Assembly: GCF_001592365.1 (NCBI RefSeq)
Contig: NZ_BCWU01000003.1
Location: 186,001-250,000 of the forward strand
DNA from: Gordonia hydrophobica NBRC 16057
GTDB lineage: Bacteria; Actinomycetota; Actinomycetes; Mycobacteriales; Mycobacteriaceae
Length of the DNA stretch: 64,000 nucleotides
Direction of reading: 5' to 3'
The notes under the pieces were generated by a model. It was not told where the DNA came from. It searched no databases and was given only the letters and a program-made list of their open reading frames with translations. Below, one piece after another: positions 26,216-35,316 of this stretch. Numbering within the stretch: the first letter of the stretch is position 1; each line of letters opens with the position of its first letter. The translations under genes were made by a program, and so were the position numbers.

Positions 26216-26342
26216 GATGCCACGGTAGTGACTGCGACCGACACCGAGCGAACCCGTTGTCCACAGGCTCCGGCACGCTGTCCACAGCCTCACGATTCTG
26301 CCGCCTCCTCGACCCACCGTTTCCCCATACGGCAGCAGACAC

Positions 26343-26382
26343 GACAAAGGCGCCTCCCGCAGAAGCGGGAGGCGCCTTTGTC
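26343..26382 (-). terminator. intrinsic terminator after rplA
   Basis: A perfect 18-bp stem (26343-26360 with 26365-26382) and AGAA loop lie 28 nt beyond the rplA stop. The stem base includes a CCTTTG tract; no further T-run follows. It probably works for both strands. Confidence 0.88.
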
Positions 26383-26410
26383 AGGTGCGCTTGCTAGGGA
26401 AGCCCGAGAA

Positions 26411-27121
26411 TCAGGCCTCGCCGGCGAAGTTGCGCGAGACCGACGGATCGACCTGGATGCCCGGGCCGGTGTTCGTCGACATCGTGATCTTCTTCAGGTA
26501 GCGGCCCTTGGCGGCCGACGGCTTTGCACGCATGATCTCGTCGTACGCCGCGCCGTAGTTCTCCACCAGCTTCTCGGCGTCGAATGACGCCTTGCCGATG
26601 ACGAAGTGCAGGTTGGCTGCCTTGTCGACACGGAAGCTGATCTTGCCGCCCTTGATGTCGTTGACGGCCTTGGTCACGTCGGTGGTGACGGTGCCGGTCT
26701 TCGGGTTCGGCATCAGACCGCGCGGGCCCAGGACACGCGCGATACGGCCGACCTTGGCCATCTGATCGGGAGTGGCGATCGCGGCGTCGAAGTCGAGCCA
26801 GCCGCCCTGGATCTTCTCGATCAGGTCCTCGGCACCGACCTCGTCCGCACCGGCGGCAGCGGCCTCGGTGGCCTTGTCGCCTGCAGCGAAGACGATGACG
26901 CGGGCGGTCTTACCGGTGCCGTTGGGCAGGTTGACGGTGCCGCGGACCATCTGGTCGGCCTTGCGGGGATCGACGCCGAGGCGCACGGCGACCTCGACCG
27001 TCGAGTCGGTGTTCTTCGACGACGTGTCCTTCGCGAGAGCGACGGCCTCCAGCGGGCTGTACAGCTTCTCGCGGTCGATCTTCTCAGCGGCGGCCCGGTA
27101 GGCCTTGCTCTTCTTGCTCAT
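26411..27121 (-). CDS. rplA: 50S ribosomal protein L1
   Basis: 236 residues. Large-subunit stalk protein and mRNA autoregulator. Conserved features include [23 protein letters not shown] at the N-terminus (first 20 residues [20 protein letters not shown]) and the signature [15 protein letters not shown] in the middle. The C-terminus is [20 protein letters not shown]. It lies 104 nt downstream of rplK, as in nearly all bacteria, and is closed by a terminator. Confidence 0.98.
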   Translation of the reverse strand: MSKKSKAYRAAAEKIDREKLYSPLEAVALAKDTSSKNTDSTVEVAVRLGVDPRKADQMVRGTVNLPNGTGKTARVIVFAAGDKATEAAAAGADEVGAEDLIEKIQGGWLDFDAAIATPDQMAKVGRIARVLGPRGLMPNPKTGTVTTDVTKAVNDIKGGKISFRVDKAANLHFVIGKASFDAEKLVENYGAAYDEIMRAKPSAAKGRYLKKITMSTNTGPGIQVDPSVSRNFAGEA

Positions 27122-27225
27122 GTGCTCTGTTCCTTCTCCTCGCTCGGCGAGCGAGAGTTAGTGGTTACTGGGCCGAGCGCGGCCCTCCCACGGTGGGTTC
27201 GACGGGACTCGCCCGTCGGGGTTGA

Positions 27226-27660
27226 TCAGCCTTCGACCGTGATGCCCATCGAACGCGCAGTACCGGCGATGATCTTCGCGGCGGCGTCGATGTCGTTGGC
27301 GTTCAGGTCTTCGGTCTTGGTCTTCGCGATCTCACGGACCTGGTCCATGGTGACCTTGCCGACCTTGTTGACGTGCGGCTCGCCTGAGCCCTTCTGCAGA
27401 CCAGCAGCCTTGAGGAGCAGCTTGGCGGCAGGCGGAGTCTTGAGCTTGAAGTCGAACGAACGGTCTTCGTACACGAAGATCTCGACCGGGATGACGTTGC
27501 CACGCTGCGACTCGGTCGCCGCGTTGTACGCCTTGCAGAACTCCATGATGTTCACGCCGTGCTGACCGAGCGCCGGACCCACGGGCGGTGCCGGGTTGGC
27601 CTGGCCCGCCTGGATCTGGAGCTTGATGATCCCGGCGATCTTCTTCTTCTTGGGAGGCAT
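27226..27660 (-). CDS. rplK: 50S ribosomal protein L11
   Basis: 144 residues. Forms the GTPase-associated centre with 23S rRNA and is the thiopeptide target region. Signature [20 protein letters not shown] near the N-terminus and [20 protein letters not shown] near the C-terminus. ATG 27660 is preceded by AAGGACAAGAGAG. Located 92 nt after nusG; a small GC-rich hairpin (about 27722-27745) lies in that gap. Confidence 0.98.
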
Positions 27661-27752
27661 CTCTCTTGTCCTTTTTCCTTACAAATCCGCGCACGCTGGA
27701 TACGCGGAAGTCTCTGTGATGTCGCGGCGCTGCCGCCGCGGCGCATCGGGTG

Positions 27753-28505
27753 TTAGAGCTTCTCGACCTGGTTGAAGCCGAGCTCGACCGGGGTCTCGCG
27801 ACCGAAGATCGAGACGAGCACCTTCACCTTGCGCTGTTCAGTGTTGACCTCGCTGATCGACGCCGGGAGCGTGGCGAACGGACCGTCCATAACGGTGACC
27901 GACTCGCCGACCTCGAAGTCGACCTCGACCACGTTCGACGACGCGGCGATCGCGGCTTCCACGCTCTCGCCCGCAGCAGCAGCGGCCTTAGCGGCCTCCG
28001 CCTTGCGGACCTCGGCGCGCGGCATCAGGAACTGAACCACTTCCTTGATCGTCAGCGGCGACGGACGCGAGGTCATGCCTACGAAGCCGGTGACACCGGG
28101 GGTGTTACGCACAGCACTCCACGACTCGTCGTTGAGTTCCATGCGGACCAGAATGTAGCCGGGAAGAACCTTGCGGTTGACCTTCTTCGGCTGACCGTTC
28201 TTGATCTCGGTGACCTCTTCGATCGGCACCTCGACCTGGAAGATGTAGTCGCCGACGTCGAGGTTCTGAACACGCGTCTCGAGGTTGGTCTTCACCTTGT
28301 TCTCGTAGCCCGCGTACGAGTGGATGACGTACCACTCACCGGGCAGCCGACGGAGCTCAGCGCGAAGCTGGGCGACCGGGTCGACGTCGTCCGTCGGTGC
28401 TGCGGGAGCTGGGGCGGCCTCCGCTGCGGCCGTGTCCGGCTGCGTGGCCTCGGGGGTCTCGTCACCGAATTCCGGCGATTCGATCTCGTTCTCCGGGGTG
28501 CTCAC
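27753..28505 (-). CDS. nusG: transcription termination/antitermination protein NusG
   Basis: 250 residues. Binds RNA polymerase and Rho or ribosomal S10. A poorly conserved acidic N-terminal extension of about 65 residues precedes the NGN domain ([20 protein letters not shown]). The C-terminal KOW domain has [19 protein letters not shown]. The acidic extension is common in actinobacterial NusG. An Ala-rich linker (about residues 165-185) joins the domains. Sits 55 nt after secE. Confidence 0.97.
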   Translation of the reverse strand: MSTPENEIESPEFGDETPEATQPDTAAAEAAPAPAAPTDDVDPVAQLRAELRRLPGEWYVIHSYAGYENKVKTNLETRVQNLDVGDYIFQVEVPIEEVTEIKNGQPKKVNRKVLPGYILVRMELNDESWSAVRNTPGVTGFVGMTSRPSPLTIKEVVQFLMPRAEVRKAEAAKAAAAAGESVEAAIAASSNVVEVDFEVGESVTVMDGPFATLPASISEVNTEQRKVKVLVSIFGRETPVELGFNQVEKL

Positions 28506-28560
28506 TGCCCCACGCTCCTTCGTTGGTCACTCGGGCCTACGGCCCTGTGGTACTTGCCTG

Positions 28561-28953
28561 TCAGCCGAACACCAGCAGGGTCAGCTTGGCGAACCCGATG
28601 TCCAGGCCTGCGATGGCCGCCGTGATGATCACGACGAACACGAAGACGGCGATCGAGTAGTTGATCATCTCGTTGCGCGTCGGCCAGACGACCTTGCGCA
28701 TCTCGGCGACGACCTGCTTCAAGAAGATCCAGATCCGCACGAACGGGTTCCGGCTGGTGCCGGTCCCCGTCGCTGGGGTCTCGGTCGTACGCTCGGCGAC
28801 TGCGGTGGCAGCCCCCGAACCGGCACTCCGACGGCCACGCGCTGAGCGCTTGCCGCTGGGACGCAGTTCGGCGGAGTCGGACTCAGCGAGATCCGCGTCG
28901 ACCTCGAGGTCGTCGTTGACGTCGCCGGAAGCCTTGCGATCTCGCTTGGCCAC
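28561..28953 (-). CDS. secE: preprotein translocase subunit SecE
   Basis: 130 residues from GTG 28953 (VAKRDRKASGDVN). A charged, poorly conserved N-terminus is followed by the SecE amphipathic signature (FLKQVVAEMRKVVWPTRNEM) and one membrane helix (INYSIAVFVFVVIITAAIAG). It clamps SecY in the translocon. An upstream extension of the frame would run into the tRNA-Trp gene, so it is rejected. It is the first protein gene downstream of tRNA-Trp. Confidence 0.96.
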   Translation of the reverse strand: MAKRDRKASGDVNDDLEVDADLAESDSAELRPSGKRSARGRRSAGSGAATAVAERTTETPATGTGTSRNPFVRIWIFLKQVVAEMRKVVWPTRNEMINYSIAVFVFVVIITAAIAGLDIGFAKLTLLVFG

Positions 28954-28992
28954 CTTCTCACCGATCCCTTCGTCTGCTAGTGCCCTGATGGG

Positions 28993-29065
<73 letters not shown>

Positions 29066-29160
29066 TTGCGCGGACCCGTCAGCCCGCACTCGTCTAACCC
29101 TAACAAGACCAACGCGCCACCCTCGGGGCAGCGCGCAGCCTGATCGATCAGACTCAAACG

Positions 29161-29190
29161 AGTGTAGAGCAAACGTGCCGCTCACCCCAA
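29161..29190 (-). promoter_or_regulatory. candidate promoter for tRNA-Trp-secE-nusG-rplKA
   Basis: Minus strand TTGGGG (29185-29190) and TACACT (29161-29166) with an 18-nt spacer, about 95 nt upstream of the mature tRNA. A second -10-like TAGGGT lies nearer the tRNA without a good -35. Confidence 0.4.
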
Positions 29191-29209
29191 CTCGCCCCGT
29201 CTGCACGGC

Positions 29210-30289
29210 TCAGTTGAACTGAACCATCGCCTGCGCGCGGCCGAAGATCTTCCGATCGCCCTGCTTGGCGACCAGCGCGATCACGCCGCGGCGGGTCTCG
29301 GGATCCAGCGATTTGATCTTGCCGCTGAAATCGATGTGCGCGGCGCCGACGGCCGGCACGTACACCGGGCTGGTGAACCGCACGTTGTACTCGTAGATCG
29401 CCGCGGGATCGCCCACGAAGTCGCCGATGACAGTGGCGCCGAGGCCCATCGTCTGCATGCCGTGTGCGACGACGCTGTCCAGACCCACCGCGTCGGCCAC
29501 CTCCGGCGAGAAGTGGATGGGGTTGGGGTCCGCTGCCACCCCCGCATAGTTCACGAGGTTGCCGAGCGTCAGGGACTTGGTCACCGCGGGCAGTTCCTGC
29601 CCCACCGCGAGGGTGTCGAAGTCGATGGCGCCGTACGCCTGCGGCTCGGCGGCCGACGACGCGTCGGACTCCGGAAGATCGGCAGCCGTCTTCCCCGCGA
29701 CGCCCTCGTTGTCGACGTGCATCATGACGGCGTTGAGCTTGCCGATGAGCACCGGGTCGACGTCGATGGCCGCTCGCGCCACGATCGAAGTCAACGTCGT
29801 GATCACCGGCTCGCCGTGCTGATTCGAGATCTCGTTCTTACTGACGAGCAGATCTGCGCCCATCGACTGACGGAACGACTCCAGCGAGACCCGGCAGGCC
29901 AGCCGATCGCCCGGTTTCATCGGCTGATGCATGATCAGGCGCTGATCGGTCTGCATGATCTGCCACATGTCGTAGCCGGTGATGACCTCTTCGAACAGTC
30001 TCCGCTGCATGATCAGACCCAGCACGCTGACGAACGTCGGGTGGGCGATGACGGTGTCGTGCCCCAGCTCGGCAGCCTTCGCCTCATTCCAGAAGACGGG
30101 GTGGTCGGACTGGACCGCACGGGCGTGCGCGCGGATCATCTCGCGGCCCACCTCGTAGTAGTCGTCCGCGAGGTAGCTGAACCCGACGAGCGACTTGGTG
30201 CGCTCGGCCACCTGCTCCGCGCTGAGCTCATTCGTGACGGCCGCTTCCAACTGCTCGTCGACCAGCATGGACTCCAATTGGTCGGTCAC
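29210..30289 (-). CDS. hadAB: fused (3R)-hydroxyacyl-ACP dehydratase subunits HadA/HadB
   Basis: 359 residues, the sum of HadA plus HadB. Dehydratase of the FAS-II cycle that elongates meromycolate chains. The N-terminal half (about 30-180) resembles HadA (MaoC-like N domain: LVGFSYLADDYYEVGREMIR). After a linker (about 195-220) the C-terminal half carries the hydratase-2 motif with catalytic Asp254 and His259 in AADPNPIHFSPE and then AHGMQTMGL. Only the HadB half keeps these residues, as in the mycobacterial heterodimer. GTG start at 30289 with GGAG upstream. No hadC follows. Position between rpmG and tRNA-Trp matches the mycobacterial hadABC site. Confidence 0.9.
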   Translation of the reverse strand: MTDQLESMLVDEQLEAAVTNELSAEQVAERTKSLVGFSYLADDYYEVGREMIRAHARAVQSDHPVFWNEAKAAELGHDTVIAHPTFVSVLGLIMQRRLFEEVITGYDMWQIMQTDQRLIMHQPMKPGDRLACRVSLESFRQSMGADLLVSKNEISNQHGEPVITTLTSIVARAAIDVDPVLIGKLNAVMMHVDNEGVAGKTAADLPESDASSAAEPQAYGAIDFDTLAVGQELPAVTKSLTLGNLVNYAGVAADPNPIHFSPEVADAVGLDSVVAHGMQTMGLGATVIGDFVGDPAAIYEYNVRFTSPVYVPAVGAAHIDFSGKIKSLDPETRRGVIALVAKQGDRKIFGRAQAMVQFN

Positions 30290-30427
30290 GACCGCACCAT
30301 CTCCTTCACATCACTCGGCCTCACCCGGCCGCACCTGCCCGGCCGGTGTCCAACAGTGGTCCGGCGGGAGAACTTCAACGAAACTGATTCGTTACATTGT
30401 CCGCTGCACCAAGGCCGCTCACAAATA

Positions 30428-30461
30428 AAGCGAGCCACCTCACAGTGGAGGTGGCTCGCTT
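30428..30461 (-). terminator. intrinsic terminator after rpmG
   Basis: A 14-bp perfect stem (30428-30441 with 30448-30461) is followed on the minus strand by TTATTTG. It ends the rpmG transcript 36 nt past the stop and separates it from hadAB. Confidence 0.92.
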
Positions 30462-30496
30462 CACGAGAGTCACAAAGCGCCCCGCAGGGCGGTCGC

Positions 30497-30664
30497 TCAG
30501 CGCGACTCCTTATGGTTCGTGTGCGCCCCGCAGTTCGGGCAGAACTTCTTCAGCTCGAGACGATCGGGGTCGTTGCGACGGTTCTTCTTGGTGATGTAGT
30601 TGCGATGCTTGCACGTCTCGCACGCCAAGGTGATCTTCGGCCGCACATCGGTTGAGGAAGCCAC
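30497..30664 (-). CDS. rpmG: 50S ribosomal protein L33
   Basis: 55 residues from GTG 30664, the standard L33 length. Zinc-binding type: cysteines in [11 protein letters not shown] and [11 protein letters not shown] frame extending to 30778 would enter the tRNA-Met gene and is rejected. AGG about 9 nt upstream serves as the ribosome site. The gene sits between the tRNA cluster and hadAB, the same context as the mycobacterial rpmG2-hadA locus. Confidence 0.96.
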   Translation of the reverse strand: MASSTDVRPKITLACETCKHRNYITKKNRRNDPDRLELKKFCPNCGAHTNHKESR

Positions 30665-30745
30665 TTTGTTGCCTACTTTCAGCTCTTGCAGTTCTTGCGG
30701 TCCCACGCTGTCGGGCCGAAGTCCCACCGGCGTAGGCGGAATGTG

Positions 30746-30819
30746 TAGCGGTGGGGGGACTCGATCCCCCGACCTCACGATTATGAGTCGTGCGCTCTAA
30801 CCAGCTGAGCTACACCGCC
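30746..30819 (-). tRNA. metT: tRNA-Met (CAT anticodon, elongator)
   Basis: 74 nt on the minus strand. The anticodon loop CTCATAA gives CAT. The acceptor GGCGGTG pairs with CACCGCT (one G-T pair). It lacks the initiator-tRNA features (no C1-A72 mismatch, no GGG/CCC anticodon stem), so it is the elongator. CCA is not encoded. Confidence 0.95.
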
Positions 30820-30854
30820 CTGTTCAGTTCTGATCGGGTGACCAAAACCGAGCG

Positions 30855-30927
30855 AGCCCCCTGACGGAATCGAACCGTCGACCTTTTCCTTACCATGGAA
30901 ACGCTCTGCCGACTGAGCTAAGGGGGC
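30855..30927 (-). tRNA. thrT: tRNA-Thr (GGT anticodon)
   Basis: 73 nt on the minus strand. Perfect acceptor GCCCCCT/AGGGGGC. The anticodon stem TTTCC/GGAAA encloses ATGGTAA, giving GGT. The T-loop is TTCGATT. CCA is not encoded. Confidence 0.96.
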
Positions 30928-31048
30928 GTTGCACCAGTCCCGGAGATGAATCTCTCCGTTCCCAGAAGCCTCAACGAGGTTACACATACGCGTCGGAATT
31001 AACCAAAACCGCTGGTCAGCTTCTTCCGCACAAGTGGAGTCCTCGCAG

Positions 31049-31129
31049 TGGCAGATGAAGGATTCGAACCTTCGTAGCTTGCGCGACGGATTTACAATCC
31101 GCTCCCTTTGGCCGCTCGGGCAATCTGCC
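31049..31129 (-). tRNA. tyrT: tRNA-Tyr (GTA anticodon)
   Basis: 81 nt on the minus strand with a long variable arm, as expected of bacterial tRNA-Tyr. Acceptor GGCAGAT/ATCTGCC is perfect. Anticodon loop TTGTAAA gives GTA. First gene of the Tyr-Thr-Met-rpmG array. Confidence 0.95.
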
Positions 31130-31189
31130 GTGTCACCGCCGCCAAGCGCACAGGACAAGTCCCGTTCGCTCGTGAAAGCAACGGGAATC

Positions 31190-31195
31190 AGAATA
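31190..31195 (-). promoter_or_regulatory. candidate -10 box for the tRNA cluster
   Basis: TATTCT on the minus strand, with TTGCAT 19 nt further upstream, lies about 60 nt before tRNA-Tyr. The -35 spacing is long. Confidence 0.3.
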
Positions 31196-31241
31196 CAACG
31201 ACCTCCCCCAGTACATGCAAACCCGCTGTTCAGGACACTGC

Positions 31242-31247
31242 TAGTGT
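31242..31247 (+). promoter_or_regulatory. leaderless -10 box for yajQ
   Basis: TAGTGT ends 6 nt before ATG 31254 and no ribosome site is present. Confidence 0.5.
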
Positions 31248-31253
31248 AGGCGC

Positions 31254-31745
31254 ATGGCTGATTCTTCGTTTGACGTCGTGAGCAAGGTCGACCGCCAGGA
31301 GGTCGACAACGCGCTCAACCAGGCGGGTAAGGAACTCTCGCAGCGCTACGACTTCCGCGGCACCAACACCGGCATCGACTGGTCGGGCGAGGAGAAGATC
31401 GTGATCTCCTCCGACTCCGAAGAACGCGCCCTCGCGGGCCTCGAAGTGTTCAAGGAGAAGTTGATCCGCCGCGACATCTCCCTCAAGGCGTTCGACGCTG
31501 GCGAGCCCGTCGGCTCCGGCAAGACCTTCAAGATCACCGGCGACCTCGTCCAGGGCATCGACTCCGACCACGCTAAGAAGATCTCCAAGAAGATCCGCGA
31601 CGAAGGCCCCAAGGGGGTCAAGGCGCAGATCCAGGGCGACGAACTGCGCGTCTCGTCCAAGAAGCGCGACGACCTGCAAGCGGTGATCGCGTTGTTGAAG
31701 GGTGAAGATTTCGGGATTGCTCTGCAGTTCGTGAACTACCGGTAG
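31254..31745 (+). CDS. yajQ: YajQ family cyclic-di-GMP/nucleotide-binding protein
   Basis: 163 residues, the normal size of the family. Motifs: [20 protein letters not shown] at the N-terminus, then [11 protein letters not shown], and [20 protein letters not shown] near the C-terminus, ending LQFVNYR. YajQ proteins are small RNA/nucleotide-binding proteins with two RNP-like folds; some bind cyclic di-GMP in Xanthomonas. The role in actinobacteria is unclear. Divergent from the tRNA cluster. Confidence 0.93.
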   Translation: MADSSFDVVSKVDRQEVDNALNQAGKELSQRYDFRGTNTGIDWSGEEKIVISSDSEERALAGLEVFKEKLIRRDISLKAFDAGEPVGSGKTFKITGDLVQGIDSDHAKKISKKIRDEGPKGVKAQIQGDELRVSSKKRDDLQAVIALLKGEDFGIALQFVNYR

Positions 31746-31770
31746 TCGTTTCTGCCCTTCCGCTCGACTG

Positions 31771-31903
31771 CGTCCGCGGGGTGGTGAGGCGGACGGTGCA
31801 CGTTTTTACTTCCAGCGCTCCCGTTCGTGCGCCGGGTAACTGTTCTCGCGTGAGGCGTTCGGTCCCGCTCATTGTCTGACAATGCGCGGGAATCCACGCC
31901 TCA
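31771..31903. terminator. hairpins between yajQ and htpX
   Basis: Two structures lie between these convergent genes. First, CGTCCGC (31771-31777) pairs with GCGGACG (31789-31795), with a GTTTTTA tract 6 nt later on the plus strand, so it may end yajQ. Second, an interrupted palindrome at 31851-31903: TGAGGCGT, CCCGC and ATTGTC pair with GACAAT, GCGGG and ACGCCTCA across two symmetric internal loops and a one-base centre. Confidence 0.55.
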
Positions 31904-31939
31904 GGCGGGAACCGTTCGGGCGTGGGCCGACTTCGGGAC

Positions 31940-32809
31940 TCACATCCGCTGGCCGCCGTCGCGGGCCATCTGGCGCAGCCTTGCTATGCGGTCCTCGGTC
32001 GGGGGGTGCGTGGAGAAGAAGCGCGAGAGCTTCTCGCCCGCGCGGAACGGGCTCTCGATCATCAGGTGCGACTGGTTCGCCAGGTCGGGAGTCGGGGGCA
32101 GCGGGGCCGCTGCGATGCCGCCGGAGATCTTCTCCAGAGCCGACGCCAGCCCCAACGGGTCACCGGTGAGTTCGGCGCCGGACTGGTCGGCCTGATACTC
32201 CCGCGACCGCGACACCGACATCTGGATCACCATCGCCGCGACGGGGCCGAGAACCGCGATCAGGATCATCGCCAGCGGGTTAGGGCCGTTGTCACGGTTG
32301 CCGCCGAACATGCCCATCCACATCGCCATGTTGGCCAGACCGCTGATGACCGCGGCCATCGCGCCGGCGATCGAGCTGATCAGGATGTCGCGGTTGTACA
32401 CGTGCGACAGTTCGTGACCGAGCACGGCGCGCAACTCTCGCTCACTGAGCAGGTCCATGATCCCGGAGGTGCAGCAGACCGCCGCGTTCTTCGGATTCCG
32501 ACCGGTCGCGAAGGCGTTCGGCGACTCCGTCGGGCTGATGTACAGCGCAGGCATCGGCTGGTGGGCCTGATTCGCGAGGTCGCGCACGATCCGGTACAGC
32601 TCCGGCGCCTGGACCTCGGTGACCGGCTGCGCATGCATGGCGCGCAACGATAGCTTGGCGCTGTTGAAGTACGCGTAGGCGTTGGTACCGACGGCCAGCA
32701 GCACCGAGAGCCAGAGGATCGTCGGGTTGTTGAACAACGCGCCGATGCCGACGATGACCGCCGACATCAAACCCATCAGGGCGGCCGTCTTCAGGCCGTT
32801 GAAATGCAT
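31940..32809 (-). CDS. htpX: zinc metalloprotease HtpX (M48)
   Basis: 289 residues. Membrane protease of the M48B family for quality control of membrane proteins. Zinc motif HELSH (His132, Glu133, His136) and the downstream Glu in [14 protein letters not shown]. Membrane helices at the N-terminus ([33 protein letters not shown]) and around residues 145-200. ATG 32809 is preceded by GAGG at a good distance. The C-terminus has [17 protein letters not shown], typical of HtpX. Confidence 0.96.
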   Translation of the reverse strand: MHFNGLKTAALMGLMSAVIVGIGALFNNPTILWLSVLLAVGTNAYAYFNSAKLSLRAMHAQPVTEVQAPELYRIVRDLANQAHQPMPALYISPTESPNAFATGRNPKNAAVCCTSGIMDLLSERELRAVLGHELSHVYNRDILISSIAGAMAAVISGLANMAMWMGMFGGNRDNGPNPLAMILIAVLGPVAAMVIQMSVSRSREYQADQSGAELTGDPLGLASALEKISGGIAAAPLPPTPDLANQSHLMIESPFRAGEKLSRFFSTHPPTEDRIARLRQMARDGGQRM

Positions 32810-32934
32810 GACACCTCACTGTCAGAAAACGATTACTCACAGTGGTCAACGCACCTGACCGGCTCTAAAGTTCCGCCTCGGTGACCTCAGTCACTCATGC
32901 GTGTCCCAGCAACGACGGTACGCCGCGCCGCGGA

Positions 32935-33954
32935 TCAGCCGACGCGGTCGACGGTGTAGCCGACCAAGGCGCTGAAGGCGTCGTTGGCCGGTCCGGCGGG
33001 CAGACCGGCGAGCAGCGTCCGCGCCTGGTCGGCCATCGCCTCCAGACGGGCCTGCGCCTCCTTCATCCCCGCAGAGTCCACGAGCAGGGTCAACGCCTCG
33101 GTCACCTCGTCGTCGTCGGTGAGCGCACGCGCGGCGCCGGTGGCCGGGTCGACGAGGAGTTCGCGGAGTCGCACGGCGTCGGGCCCGTCGCCCGCGAGAG
33201 CGAGCAGGACCGGCAGCGTGTGCACGCCCTCGCGGAGATCGGTGCCAGGGGTCTTGCCGGACTCCCCGGTCACCGACGCGATGTCGATGATGTCGTCGGA
33301 CACCTGGAAGGCGGTGCCCACGATGTCACCCAAGCCGGCGAGGGTCGTGACCGTCTCCTCGTCGGCGCCCGCGGTGTACGCGCCGAAGCGGCCCGCGGTC
33401 GCGATGAGCGAGCCGGTCTTCTCCCAGACCACCTTCAAGTAGTGCTCGATGGGATCGCCGCCCTCGCGGACGCCGACGGTCTCCCGCATCTGCCCGGTGA
33501 CGAGCTCGGCGAACGTGTCGGCGATGATCCGAACGGCTTCGGGCCCGAGCGTCGACACCAGATGCGACGCGCGGGCGAACAGGAAGTCGCCCGCCAGGAT
33601 CGCGATCGAGTTGGACCAGCGGGCATTGGCGCTGGGGGCGCCGCGCCGCAGCGGGGCCTCGTCCATCACGTCGTCGTGGTACAGCGTCGCCAGGTGCGTC
33701 ATCTCCAGGACCGTCGCCGAGGTGATGACCTCATCGCAGGCCGGCTTCGGCCCGAAGTGGGAGGCGAGGATCGCGAACATCGGACGGAACCGCTTGCCGC
33801 CGGCCTTGGCGAGATGCGTGGCGGCTTCGACCAGGATGTCGTCGCCCGACGACAGCTCGCTGATCAGCAGATCCTCGACGCGCTGCAGCGCCTGCTGCAA
33901 CTGCTCGGCAAACTCTCCGGTCCCGAGATCCAGTCCGGCAAAAGTGGACTTCAC
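32935..33954 (-). CDS. grcC1: trans-polyprenyl diphosphate synthase (GrcC1-like)
   Basis: 339 residues from GTG 33954. Makes all-trans polyprenyl diphosphate by chain elongation with isopentenyl diphosphate; here most likely the menaquinone side chain. First Asp-rich motif DDVMD at residues 94-98 and second motif DDIID at 220-224. KRFRP (about 54-58) binds diphosphate. Starts upstream of 33954 would give an unrelated Arg-rich extension. It is divergent from a menaquinone reductase (menJ-like) gene, supporting a role in menaquinone. M. tuberculosis has the same pair (Rv0562/Rv0561c). Confidence 0.9.
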   Translation of the reverse strand: MKSTFAGLDLGTGEFAEQLQQALQRVEDLLISELSSGDDILVEAATHLAKAGGKRFRPMFAILASHFGPKPACDEVITSATVLEMTHLATLYHDDVMDEAPLRRGAPSANARWSNSIAILAGDFLFARASHLVSTLGPEAVRIIADTFAELVTGQMRETVGVREGGDPIEHYLKVVWEKTGSLIATAGRFGAYTAGADEETVTTLAGLGDIVGTAFQVSDDIIDIASVTGESGKTPGTDLREGVHTLPVLLALAGDGPDAVRLRELLVDPATGAARALTDDDEVTEALTLLVDSAGMKEAQARLEAMADQARTLLAGLPAGPANDAFSALVGYTVDRVG

Positions 33955-34040
33955 GTGTCTGGCCCAATCCCATCGGTGTGTCCGAACGTCGCGGATCGTC
34001 GTTCGGCGACACCAGAAGAGTAACCGTTGTCGGCGACCGA

Positions 34041-34046
34041 CATACT
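34041..34046 (+). promoter_or_regulatory. leaderless -10 box for the menJ-like gene
   Basis: CATACT (4 of 6 consensus positions) ends 6 nt before GTG 34053. No ribosome site is visible. Confidence 0.4.
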
Positions 34047-34052
34047 GGTCGG

Positions 34053-35312
34053 GTGACCAGCGCAACGCCCGGCGAGGCCATTGGAGAATCCGCCGACCTT
34101 CTCGTGGTGGGCGCCGGACCCGCAGGCGCAGCCGCCGCAGCCCACGCCGCCGACCGCGGATCCGACGTCATCCTGCTCGACGCCGCCGTCTTTCCCCGCG
34201 ACAAGACCTGCGGCGACGGGCTCACTCCGCGCGCGGTCGCCGGCCTGCAGCGACTCGGCATGGCCTCCCTCCTCGACGACCGCCCGCGGATCCGCGGCCT
34301 CGAACTCAACGGCTGGGGCACGCGCCGTCGGGTGGACTGGCCGGGCGCGAACCGCTTCGGCGCCTACGGCAGCGCCATTGCGCGCACCGAGCTCGACGAC
34401 GCCGTCCGCCGCTCCGCCGTCGACCGCGGCGCCCGCATGGTGTCCGGCGCCAAAGCGATCGGCGCCCAGATGGTCGGCGGCCGGATCGAGTCCGTCACCG
34501 TCACCCGAGAAGGCCGGCGGCACCAGATCCGGGTTCGCGATGTGATCGTCGCCGACGGCGTGCGGTCGGGCCTGGGCCGATCCCTCGGCAGGCAGTGGCA
34601 TCGCGACACCGCCTTCGGGGTGGCCGCACGCTCGTACGCCGACTCCGACCGCGCCGACAGCGAATGGATGGGCTCACACCTGGAGCTCCGGGACCCGGCC
34701 GGCGATCTGCTGCCCGGCTACGGCTGGGTGTTCCCCCTCGGGAACGGAACGGTGAACGTCGGCGTCGGCGCGCTCGCGACCGACAAGCGGCCCGCCTCGA
34801 TGGCGCTGCGGCCCATTCTCGAGCACTATGCCGCGATGGTCGGCGACGACTGGCGGCTCACCTCGCCGCCGCGCGCGATCGCATCGGCCCTGCTGCCGAT
34901 GGGCGGCGCGGTGAGCGGGGTGGCCGGCGCCAACTGGATGCTGATCGGCGACGCCGCGGCCTGCGTCAACCCGCTCAACGGCGAGGGCATCGACTACGCG
35001 ATCGAGACCGCGGCGCTGGCGGTCGCGATGCTCGACGACGAGAACGACTACTCGACGGCATGGCCTGCGCTGCTGCGTCGCGAATACGGGACCGCGTTCG
35101 CGGCCGCCCGTCGAGCGGCGGGGCTGCTGACCGTCCCGCAGACCGTGCCGCTGCTCGGCCGGCCGGGAATCCGGTCACCGCGACTGATGTCGACCGTGGT
35201 GCGGGTGATGGGCAATCTGCTGACGCCCGACGACGCTGACCTCATCGCGCGCGCCTGGCGCAGCGCGGGCCGGGTGACCGCGCGTCTGGAGGACCGGCCG
35301 CCCTTCAGCTGA
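34053..35312 (+). CDS. menJ: geranylgeranyl reductase family protein, menaquinone reductase MenJ-like
   Basis: 419 residues from GTG 34053 (VTSATPGEAIGESADLLVVG). FAD-dependent oxidoreductase. The dinucleotide-binding GxGxxG is VVGAGPAGAAAA near the N-terminus. The family motif DKTCGDGLTPRAV and the second FAD motif LIGDAAACVNPLNGEGIDYA are present. In mycobacteria MenJ saturates one isoprene unit of menaquinone. It is convergent with menG (4-nt gap) and divergent from grcC1. The first 25 codons of the longest frame are rejected because a leaderless start fits better. Confidence 0.88.
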   Translation: MTSATPGEAIGESADLLVVGAGPAGAAAAAHAADRGSDVILLDAAVFPRDKTCGDGLTPRAVAGLQRLGMASLLDDRPRIRGLELNGWGTRRRVDWPGANRFGAYGSAIARTELDDAVRRSAVDRGARMVSGAKAIGAQMVGGRIESVTVTREGRRHQIRVRDVIVADGVRSGLGRSLGRQWHRDTAFGVAARSYADSDRADSEWMGSHLELRDPAGDLLPGYGWVFPLGNGTVNVGVGALATDKRPASMALRPILEHYAAMVGDDWRLTSPPRAIASALLPMGGAVSGVAGANWMLIGDAAACVNPLNGEGIDYAIETAALAVAMLDDENDYSTAWPALLRREYGTAFAAARRAAGLLTVPQTVPLLGRPGIRSPRLMSTVVRVMGNLLTPDDADLIARAWRSAGRVTARLEDRPPFS

Positions 35313-35316
35313 GCGG

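Noticed and set aside
29210-30289. Frameshifted or erroneous join of hadA and hadB
   Set aside because: The reading frame is open through a plausible Asp/Ser/Ala linker and both halves keep their conserved motifs.
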